From contig CAJNDS010001602.1 of the NCBI GenBank assembly GCA_905221605.1, positions 102,501 through 166,500 on the forward strand: a stretch of 64,000 nucleotides of DNA, in the 5' to 3' direction. A program made the translations under genes and the position numbers. The notes below the pieces were generated by a model. The model saw only the letters and a list, made by a program, of their open reading frames with translations, did no database searches and was not told the DNA's origin. How positions within the stretch are numbered: the first letter of the stretch is position 1; each line of letters opens with the position of its first letter. Positions 52,101 to 63,300 of the stretch are shown here, piece after piece. The DNA is from Symbiodinium natans (taxonomy: Eukaryota > Sar > Dinophyceae > Suessiales > Symbiodiniaceae).

Positions 52101-55100
52101 GTAGGAAAGTGAGGGCGACGCAAGGCGACAACACAACACACTACTGGCTGCAAAATGCACCGCGCACGCGAAACATGATGTGCCCTCCACTTTATCATTC
52201 ATCAAAAGCGGGCGAAAAACACTCAGCATTCGCAAGTAGAACTGTGGAACTTTTGCATCGTCAAGCGTCTGCTCCAGGTTCATGCTGACTGCATGCACTT
52301 ACCCTATAAACACTACCATCCCTGACAAAGAAGATCGTTCGTTCGCCCCCGCCCGAAGAGCCTATGTTGCCTCGGCACCGTGGACGTCAGAGGTACCCCC
52401 TGCTTCCCCACTTCTACTTCCATCCCCAGGTGTTAGTGTCGCAAATTGGCTAAAGTTCTCCCCCCCCCCCTCCCTTTCCCAATGTTTGGAAACTATTGAA
52501 TGGAGAAAAAGGATCCTCGATGCCCTCCCGGAATGCCTGATAGACACGCGCATCCTAGAGATTGCCTTGGGAGACCTTCGGAGGACCCCGCTTGGGAAAC
52601 CTCTGCGGAACCTTCGGGACCGCAGGCAGTTTTGCAGGCGAAGCTACGGAAAGTCTAACAAATGGCAGCCAAGCTTTTCTGTGAAGTCTTCTTCCTCCAC
52701 ATCGAGTTGGTATCGGCAAACAAAAGAGCAAAACAAATCCGAGTTGATCTCCCTGCCACATTTGGCATGGAGAACATCAGGGATGTACGTAGTCCTGGGC
52801 ACTCTGCGACCATTGGGTCTCTCGGCCTCCCAAATCCCATACAGGGCCGAGGCGATCGACGCGCTGCGTTTGGAACTACACTGCTTGACCAAGACGTTTC
52901 AGTGCCGATCTCAGGGTAGAAGAAGTAGAAACCCAAAGCTTCAGCGTTGCAAATCCCATGCGCCCTGACGCTTTCCAAAGAGGGCCCTCCTGCTCGGCAA
53001 CGAACGCAGCAAGCGTTGCAAGGCTTTTCCTGCCAGATCCTCCGACACCTACCTGGCACATGATGGGTCGCATTTCAACAGCAGGTTCGGAGCACGGGCA
53101 TCTACTGTGGGACCTGCAAAAGCAAGTAAAGCTCAATGGCCCTTGGCTGTTTGCCGTTGTGAGAAAAGCAACACAAAGGCACCATGATTGGTTCTGCAGT
53201 ACGCATGCAGTTCCTTGGAACCTCTGCTTCAGCTTGGCTTGGCCACAAGCCAGCACCACCAGCAAGGCGTTTCCAAGCGGAGTCTTCAGAACGCGAACCT
53301 CAACGACAACCAGCCGAATGGGTCGATAAGTTTATTCATGCTAGTAAGACTTGCTGAGAACGCTTCCTACAGGGAGAACGCGATAGATGCTGACATGGTT
53401 GGCAGCATGTCGGCAAGGTAGTTCTTAGCCCTTAAACAAAAATCCTAAGAGGCCCTCTGCTTGCACAGCAAGCGTGGAGGCGTCTCTGCAGCCTGTACGC
53501 ACGCACAGATTCAGACACAGACACAGACGCAGACGCACAGCCACCCACCCACCCACCCACCCACCCACACACACAGACACACACACACACACACACCAGA
53601 GACACACACACACGCACACACACACCAGAGACACAGAGACGCAGAGACGCAGAGACGCAGAGACGCAGAGACACAGAGACACAGAGTCGCTCGGTGGCCT
53701 CACTGCAAACACGCAAGACATACGCACAGTTCACCTCATGGAATAATGGATCTGGTGTGCGGGTCCCCCGTATGTTGCATGTCTTGAGCTCCAGGCCACT
53801 TGGCTGACATGCCTTGGTTGGATCGTGTGCAAAAGACATTAAGGAGCCCTTAGCCCTAAACACCCTACTTAAACGCCCTAGAAGCCCATAAGACTCAAAA
53901 CGTAAAAGCCCTGGGGGGGGGGGGCTTAGAAGCGCGCAGTGCTCCAACTTCAGTATGCCCAGAGTCTCCCACCAGAAGCAACCGTTTTGAGTTCGTTCTT
54001 GTGAAACATGACTTCAGGGAATCAGGGTGGCAAATGGACGAGGATTTATAGTTGTCGCCCCAGCTTGAACATGGCACGTGAGCAGCTCGAAATCTTTTTT
54101 CTTGGTTGTGTGCAGCTTTGTCCGAAGTAACATATGGCCGCGGTGCTGGGCCGCAGCCATGAAAAGCACCAAATCCATGCCCCTCTTGGCCTCAGCTCGC
54201 ATGCAAAGACTTCAACCTCTTGTGTTGGGTGTGCAACCCGAGCTCTGACTGCCCACTGGATAGGCTAGAGAATGCTTGCCTTGGTGGCGCTTACATCTCT
54301 GGCAACAACTCTGGCCCACATGGCTGGCCCAGAACTGCGAGAACCTGACGGCCTCGCTATGGCATCCCACATATTATTGGAATCGCTGCTGGAAGCAGGC
54401 AGTCGCCCTCGGAGCCCGACCATTGTGTTGTACTCCACGAGGAAATTGTCCAGCACCTGCTGCTCAAGAGAATTCCACTCCTAACCACCAGTTCACTCCA
54501 ACACATCCGCTTACAATCAAAGAAGCATTCCCATTTCTGACACTAGAAGATGCTACATGTCGGCTTGTGCTGGCAACTCTCACCTTCACCGGCCGTTCTC
54601 GCTCTGCAAGCCCAAGAAACAGATAGTCCTGTAAATCCTGTACTTGCAGGACCCCTTTATAACCCATTTTCCGACACTTAAACCCGACCCCAAAGACTCC
54701 ACCCTAAACCCTTAAGCAGCCTCCACCAGCTTGGGCGGATCCTCAACTTGCTGGTAGTGGCTCGCCTCATCCAAATATCGATGCCCAGAGGGGGATTCTG
54801 CGAAGTTTAGGGCAGCTATGTAAGGCGTTCTAGATGTTGTTCAGGAGAAGTACTGCTCATGTTCTTAGTTTCCACGTTTTGGGACAAGGGCTTCATAAGC
54901 ACTGCCAAGCCTCAACACTTTACAGCTATGTAGACTGCTCTTCCGAAACCTAAGACCCGCAAACATTCCAGCCGGTCCAGAAGCCGCCCGAACCCCCCTG
55001 TTTTGGGTTCAGAGTTGAGGAAGCTGATATGAGGCCGACATCTGCCAGGGTTGTACGGTTGTAAAGTAGGACCTGTAGGTTTCGGGTTTCGGGGGGTCTT

Positions 55101-57334
55101 GGTCTTTAAAGTGGAATTTGGAGAAGCCCGAACTCCCACAACCCCCGAACCTCTGGCACCTCTAGCACCCAAAATCCCCCAAAGCCATGTGGATTGCTCA
55201 AGCGCGGAACAAACTCAACAAGGTAGCTGCTGCTCTCCAAGGACAGGCCAGCTGAGGGTTCGGAAGATTTGGGGGGGGGGGGGGGGCCTATCTTGATTGC
55301 GGGTATCTACTTCAAATCTTTAGAGGCTTCGAGTCAATTTTCTTTATTGTCGAGGAGGATTTGGCAACCGGACTAGAGTTTGGAAGGGGGCTGGAGGTGC
55401 ACAAGCTGCAGTCCCCCACCCGAGGATCGATGAAGTCGCACCAGATCAATGGCTCCACCTTTCATCGCAGGGGGAGGGGGGGAAACTTAGTCCTAGCGAC
55501 TTTGGAGCATCGAGCTCGTTTTGGTAGGGTGCTGGGGGCTGTGGCTTTTTCGAAAAAACCACATTTCTCTCCAAAGGGAACCCGTTTTTGTAGGACATGC
55601 TCATGTGGAACCGAGAAAGACGTTCAGGTTGTCAACGTAGCAAAGATTGCTTCGCGGCTGTGCAGTTCTGCAACTTGGTATAGCTGCGCAACTCGAACCC
55701 CCGACAATGACAAACCCCAGAGCCCCTAACTTATTGTTACGCTTGCTTTGGGCTCCCAAATCATTCTCTTCCTTTCGCGATTCGGATTTCCGGCGCGTTT
55801 TTGGAAAATCGGCTGCCGCAATGGGACTCCTCTTCTGGGTTGGGACCAAATATGATTCCTTTTAATCCCGGGGGCTTTGTTAAATTGGATCCTCGGATTA
55901 CACTTGAACACCCCCATATTATTACACTTGAACAAAAGGAGAACAACATTGAGAGGCACTCAATGGGAACTTCAGGCATATATATATATATATATTTATT
56001 TATTTATTTATATTTATATATATATATGCATATACACGTACATATCAAATAATCCGGACGACAACTCCGATTTGAACCAGCGAAAACCTAACTGAAACTG
56101 ACTTGAACCTCACTAAGGGATTCATACCATGTGCAAGCCCGCCAGGGGTTCGACGTGTTTCGGTCTTCGCTCAGGTCTTTGCTCGGGATCCAATCAGAAT
56201 CGGGCACTAACCATTCTGCAAAAAGGATCAAAGGAACGTAAGTCAACATGTAGATACACACACGCACGCAGATAACATGTGATCACATGCGTGCGTACTG
56301 TATACTATATATACATATTATATAGAAATATATTTATTTATTTATGTATTTATTGATGTATTCATTTATGGAGAATGTGGCTGCCTTGACCAGGCTCTTC
56401 CAGTCCTTCTTGAAGTTCTCCTGGCCAGGAGAAGAGCACGGCAACATGAACCGGAAAGCACAGCCTGCAACTTCACGCAGATGATTCTACAAGCAGCTTA
56501 GCCTGGCTTCGAAGTGCATGACATGGTGTGATGTCGCTCCTTGAGGATGTCGCTGATCTTCTCTCGGAACCACTCCCTGGCCCAAAGGGGCAGGATGGGA
56601 GATTGACGAGCTTGAAAGCAGCTCGAACACTACCACTACAAGTAGGTACAACAAATTGGCATTCCGATATGTCTCATGACGCGCCCCCCTTTCGCAGGTT
56701 TGCGCACTCTGATCTGCGCCACAACTCCCAAGCTTCAGAAGCCAGAGCTCGGTGGGTTTCAGGAACACACATAGAAGAATTGAGAGGGTGAGGGAGGAAG
56801 TGGGCAGAGGGGTGGTAGCGGTAGACAGGTAAAGCAACGGCGGCAAGGTGGCAGTAGCAGTAGAGCTTCGGCGGAAGCCAAAAGGAACTGTTGTTGTTGG
56901 GGGCGGGGTGGAGGGGGTGGATAGCTCATCATCTCCGCTTCGCCGCCGTGGAACGTTTGTTGAATGTAACAAAAAATGTTGGGCTTTGGCAACAGGATTA
57001 TCTTGGAAAAGTTTGTTTTTTCGTCACGCTGCCTTTGCAGTGTTCTTTGCACTTCAATTGGCCCAGAGTGCTTGGCACAAGAGTGGCTGGAAGCTTCGCT
57101 TTTTTCGATCACGCCGGAAGACCGGGCATGCAAAGATGAGGACCAAGAAACTGCTGAACGTACTGATGATTTTGCGCGAAAAAGGCCGAAAAGGCCGCAA
57201 AGACCGACGATTTCCAGGCAGCCCGGCCCGCCCTCCCAAGAGAAAACGCAACAAACAAGAAGTTTTTCGGCGTGATGATGAAATAAACACATCGAAAAGT
57301 AATGTTGGACTCGCTTTAGTGTCCAGGGGTCCCC

Positions 57335-57366
<32 letters not shown>

Positions 57367-60300
57367 AAAAAACAATTTTGGGGTTTTCGCAGAAACTGGG
57401 TTGGGGTCGAGGATCGAGGGGAAGCCTTGAGGCTTGAGGGTCTAGGCTTTCCGGGCTTTGGGGCTCCCTGGCCGGGGGGGCTGCGGACTCATGCGGGTAA
57501 CCGAAACACTTGTTTAAAGCGAATCAGGGCAGCTCGTGGGCTACTCCCTTGGAAAATTGTTTGGAGGCCTGTTTCGTAATGAAATTTCAGCAGGAATGTA
57601 AATAAAGCCGGACACCAGAAAACTCCGGAGTTTCTTAGAACTATTTGTGTTTTTTGGCTTCCCGGCCCCCCGCCCTGGCCACGAACTTCGCCTCATTGCG
57701 GGTAATGGGGGGGCCTCTATAGCTTTCCCTGGACCAGAGGCCCTCCAGCGATTCTAGCTTGCTGGGCAATCGACACCCTCAACGCGACCTAAACCCAAAA
57801 ACCTTACAAGCCCTACACCGCAAGTTCGCTCAGCCTGCCGGAGCTCCCTACTACCAACCAAGCTGTAAGCCAACCCTGCAGCCCAGGAGCTGATCATCTT
57901 TCGTCACCAGGCGGTCATAGAACACACGGTGCGCTTCATGTGCCCAGCACCTGCCAAGAGCAGCGTGGCTGCAACAGGTCAGGGGTAGACCCTGAGCCAA
58001 CACCCATGAAGAAACAAGTCAGGATCTGTAAAGCTATATATTCAGCATTCAAATTGGCTGCCATAGAGCCTTGAGCGCTGACCGGTGATGACAAGGTGTC
58101 TGCTATGCCCGGTGTGTGAAGAGAGCTGGGGGCTTGAATCCTCTGGAAGTTTGGGTGTGGGACCGTGTGAGTTGACGGGCTTGGGGTTGTAGGGGTTTGC
58201 TAGGCGGTTGAGAGCTGAGCACTGTGAAGTCGAAGGCGGATATCCTGAAAATGCGAGTAGGACGTGCGTGCATTTGCCTGCCATCCTATGAAGCCTCGTA
58301 CCTCACCCCCAAACCCTCAACTCCTCAACCCGTCCACTCGCCTCGCCAAATCATCCGCCGACTCCATTGACTTCTTTTGGCATCGGCAGATGCCGAGATG
58401 GACCTGGGTCAGTGTTTAAGAGGACCGGGTTTGAAAGGCTGTAGAGGACACAAGAGTGCTGATCAAAGAAGCCTGGGTTACACTGAGGCAAACTTTCTAG
58501 AGGCCTGGCTTGGGCTTGGAAGATGCGGGTATCGTGGTCTATGGCCACTCACCTCGCTAGGATTGCGTTTGGGGTTCTTTTCTGGCCTTCGATGTTGGAA
58601 ATACTCCTCACTCACTTCCTCTGTAGAAGCAGGCCGGGCAAAATGCTTCGAGGGCTAGGGTTAGCAAGGTTGTCGGGGAAGCCTGAGTGCTGAATCCAAG
58701 CCCTGGCCCAAACTAAATTCGCGCCTTGGCCAGATCGCGCAGATTGAACGTGTAGTGGCCTGGCTCCCACAAATGTACAGTCTTGGCAGGCTTGCATCTT
58801 AAAAAAAGGCCGATCTGATCTCCAGAAGGTTTGCTTGCTGCCGGTGTGTCCGAAAAACGACGACCGTGGGAAGATCCGATAGCCGTTCAGGTGCAATCCA
58901 TACTTAAACATGTGAATACAAGTACCGCCTGAACCCCACAACCCAACCTGCAAATCCCAGTCCAAGAGCCATCCGCAGAGGAGGTCATAAGATATCACAG
59001 CACAGCATGTGACCACCGAGGCCCAATCTCTTTGCCGGAGTGGGAAGCATCGCGGCTGACATGTCCTACAAGCAGCGGATCCAAGCATTACACGAGCATG
59101 TCTTGCGCGCCTTCGAATACAAAGCACCCAAGGAGAGCGTCTGCCACACGCAGTGTCCTCGTAGAGCTGGATCGTTGACTTCACCACCTGTATAGCAAAC
59201 AGGTCGAGACGACAACAAATCTGTGAGGCCAAGAGCCCACATGTAACTAACACACCTCGACCTTAAATGGCCGCAGCCCGGAGCGGAACAACCTGGTGAG
59301 TCCCTTCCACCTACTACGGGCCCATCTTACCCGCGTCTATAAGGCATAAGGAATCCCGTCAATGTCGTGTGGCTTGGGATCGGGTATACAGCTGAGGCTG
59401 CGTGTTAAGGAGTTTGCGAGGAGTCGGTTTCCCTCCCCTTCGCTCTGCCTCTGGTATGTGGTCATGATGTGGACACCCGGGTGTGAACTGTGTTTCGCAT
59501 TGCAGATCAATATCCATGCTACCCATGGCTTTTGGCAGTTTCACTCACATATTATCGATGTGGGTAGGAGCAGTCCCGGGAAAGTCTTGAGCTATGTCCT
59601 AGATTTCCTGTCGTGAGCGCCTTGAGTTTCAAGACAGGAAACCGATGATTGTCCAAGACAACCCTGGGGACATCAGAAATTTTCATTTTGACTGTCTTGA
59701 ACTTTCAAGATGGGGGATTGAAACCGAAGGCTGGCCAAAGAGTTTTCTTGGATTCTCGAAGCGTGCTATTGAATATCAGGATTCATTGATCTGCGATGGA
59801 TAGACGCTCAAGATGCTTAAGATTGCAGCAGATGTTGTAGATGGCTGGAAATCTTCTCAGCACATGGATTTTTTGGGGGGGATGAAGGCTACCAACGTTA
59901 CCACATTCACATACATACATATGTTAAATACCCGGTTCGGAGGCCCAGTCCTGCAATGAGAAGCGAGACCCCGTGATACAGCGCAAGCCAACACTGGCTC
60001 TGAACCCTGAAAGTCTATGTCTCACATCTGCTGCAACCCACAAAGACCCGAAAATTACCCGATAATGCTGAGCACAATGCTGCAGACAGGTTATAGAGTT
60101 CCAACTGCAGCAACCCAGTGCACCATCGGACAGTTCCACCCCAAGGCTCTCCCAAGGCCCCGGCTGCACCGGCCACGCCTGCCACTGCCCCTGGGAAACG
60201 CCCCAGGAACCACTGCATGATGGTTTGGAAGATCCTGCTTTCAAGGGCTTCTGGGGCTTTTGGGAGACTGGTGCGGGGGCAGGCACCAGGGTGGGGCCAA

Positions 60301-63300
60301 CAGTCACAGCAGTTCAGCCGCGAAGTCCTAAAAGGGCACGACGGTTCGTCATGGAACTCTGCTCTTACTATTACAAACTTTCCAGCACTAACTACGCAGT
60401 GTGACAAAGGGTCGGGCCACAAGAGCCTTGGCCGGCCTTGGCATCCCAGACCTTGCAATCAGAAACCGAACCGACCCCCCCACCCCCCCCCCCCTCGCCC
60501 CGCGACTGCGCAGAAAACGTGCTCCTTTGCAGACTTTCTTGCTCGAAGGGCGTGACCTGGGAGTTCCATGATTCTCGTTCAAGACAGGATCAAACGAAGC
60601 CTTAAATTATGTGTTCCGGGATCACCTGCTGGGCAGGATTGCAGAGTCTTGAAGCAGGGCCCCGGGGAACTGGTCCACTCAACAGTCTCAAAGCTTAGCT
60701 CGCAACGAAGACGAGGTTGAAATGCCGTTGAAATCGGCCGGTGAGGAAAGGCCTGCTTGCGGCTGGGGCTTCGTCAAAGCTCTGCGCAGCAATGCCATAC
60801 TGCTACAGAGAAATCATGCGGGTCGCAACCCTAGCATTTGCCCCACTGGGTAACAATGGTAATTGTAGTCCGTCCTGACGATATCCGCTCAGCATTGAAG
60901 ACGGATACTATAAGGGGGGAAAATCCGACTGCAAAAGTGTTACAGCCCGCACTCCCCACGCAGAAACCAAAGACCAAGTTCCTAGACTAGTGATGCAGGT
61001 TCACGCCCAAAGCTAGTTGCAGCATTGGGGCAACATGTGGCTGTCTGTGCTTTGTATACTTGTATGTTCTTCTGATGTTTTGCTGCGCTTTCTTGTTTTG
61101 TTCACATCAATCACCCTGTGAGTGAAAAAAGGTTCAGAGCTGGTCGGTGAGGGCTTCTGGCTGTGTGCTGGAAGCTTTTCGTTCTGGGTTTCCGAGGCCC
61201 TTGAACCCCTGAAGCAGCAAGAGCACTCTTTGGAACTAACGAACGACAACCGATAAACACACAAATACTAATGTGCATGAACGATGTCTCTGAGGCTCCC
61301 AGCCGCCCGGCACCTGGTGGTCCCATCGCGCCGATGAAAATCCTCGAGCGCTCTGCAGTGATATCGATGTGACGATTCTCGGTATCACTTGTCACCTTTG
61401 TACCCTTGTTTACTATTCTTCGTATCAGTACTATTGCTTTTGTGTATTGTTGTTGTTGCTGCTGCTGAAATATGGGCCCGGAGGACTTCTGGGGTTCTTG
61501 TTCCGGGGTCTGTGGGGCTTCGGACTGGAGGTGCGTGTGCGTGATGTGTGCGTGATGTGTGCGTGCGCAGTCCGTGATTACGGGCACAATGTCTGGGGGC
61601 TTTGGGGGGCTTCTGGCAGGAACCTTCTTCGTATTCTGGGCATCTCGTTGCCGGCTGCTGCAGCACGAAGCTTCTCCGAACCCTCGGAGGGATCCCGCAT
61701 GTCCCTCTGGGCCTCCATCGCCCAAAGGTCCAAACACTGATCGAAGCCCCAACAAGCCGAACTTGCCCCATCTTCCCCACCCTCAGTTGCACACAAGGCC
61801 CCCTTGTGGCTCGGGCAGGTCCACAAGATTGCGGAACTCCGCAGTCTTCCTCTCCTGGGTGTCCAATTCAACTATCGGTGGGGCTTGGGGAGTTGTTTAT
61901 TGAGGAGTTAGCGGGTCAAGGATTGTAGGATCGGCTTTCAACACCCAAACCTTGACTGCTCCACAGGCACGGATTAGGGTCGGCATCTGGCTCGGCAGGG
62001 ACGGAAGGAATTCCGTTCGCTCTGGCCGAGACACCGGTATAGATATGGAAGCCCAAAGGCGGCGCTTAGTCTTGTGTTCGCCAAAATCCGCAATCCCAGC
62101 TGCTAAAACTTTCGACGCCTTACCCCGAAAGCAAACACTTTTGACATCGTTGTGTCCGTGACCACTCTACACTTCACCATAATCCAGCTCCTTATATACG
62201 ATCCCCCGACACAATCAGGGACAAATGGGTGCCGAGACTGAGGTTGGCGCATACCAGCCTCCAGTGTCCTGGGGCGGCTTAGGTTGTGAACTGATCCGGA
62301 TACTGGAAGCCTCGAGCATGACCAGTAACCACATGCTGCCAAAACCCGACATGACCTGAACCGGCGTAGGACAGGGCCCACTAGCTGTAGCTGCAAACGA
62401 TTGGCCCTTTAGGGGTATGGAGAGGACGAACAAGGACAAGCTAAAGCCACACCAGAAGCTACATCTGTCACAGGAGCTACAAAATTTCGGCACCTGGTAT
62501 CTTTGACTGGTAGTGTAAATCCACGAGCCCCGGTGGAGAGCAGGCAGTACTTGCACGGTCAAAGCTTCAGTGTTTCACAACCAATTCTTGTTCTCAGGAC
62601 CTGCGTGACCCCAAGTTCCCCAAACCAAGACTGCAACAGTGAGCCCGTGTGGCTGTGACTTTTACAGCACAGCCGATTGCGTGGGACGCCCAGCGGGACG
62701 TTTGACGGGCCGGGACAAGAGGACCGCCAGTCATTGCTCTAGGTGAGGAGGCAACCGTATAAGCAACACATGGACCTCAAAAACCTCAACGTGAACACGA
62801 TGAGATCCCATCAGACGTGGCTCCAATCATCCTGAGGCTGGGACCATCCACTGGCGCAGCAGCTCGATCGGTGGCTGGGCCCCATACTTCTCCTCGGCGC
62901 TTGAAGGCCTAGTATATGAAGCTTGTTTAGGGTTATATCTGTGTTTGTGAGGTGATTGTACACGAACTTTGAAATCCTGAACCACTCGCTCGCCACACCA
63001 CTGGACCGTCAAAGCCGACGTCCCACGAGCCGGAAGCCCTGAACCCATGGGCCTTGGCCGGCATGTTCAAGTCATCGATGAAAAGCAAGCACCTCGGGGG
63101 ACCATGCTGTTCTTACTTCTCATGTTCCTGGCTGGAGCCTTGAACCCATGCTTGTAGACTTGGTGAGTGTAAGCCTCCCGGCAAGCTACAGTAGATGGTC
63201 TAAACTAAACATCAACAGCTTCCATTTTGCAAACCGGGCGATTTTGAAGACCCCGGCCCACCACAACTTGACCTGTTTTGCAAGGTAATGTGCAGGTCTG

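Noticed and set aside
53425-53947. Frames rich in His/Thr or Val/Cys on both strands
   Set aside because: Translation of the CA and CCCA microsatellite.
54612-54650. Exon-like stretch on the minus strand reading DYLFLGLAERERP between AG and GT
   Set aside because: The dynein exons at 54721-54765 and 54421-54456 join directly in phase (KLVE|VLDN) and match the family spacing without it.
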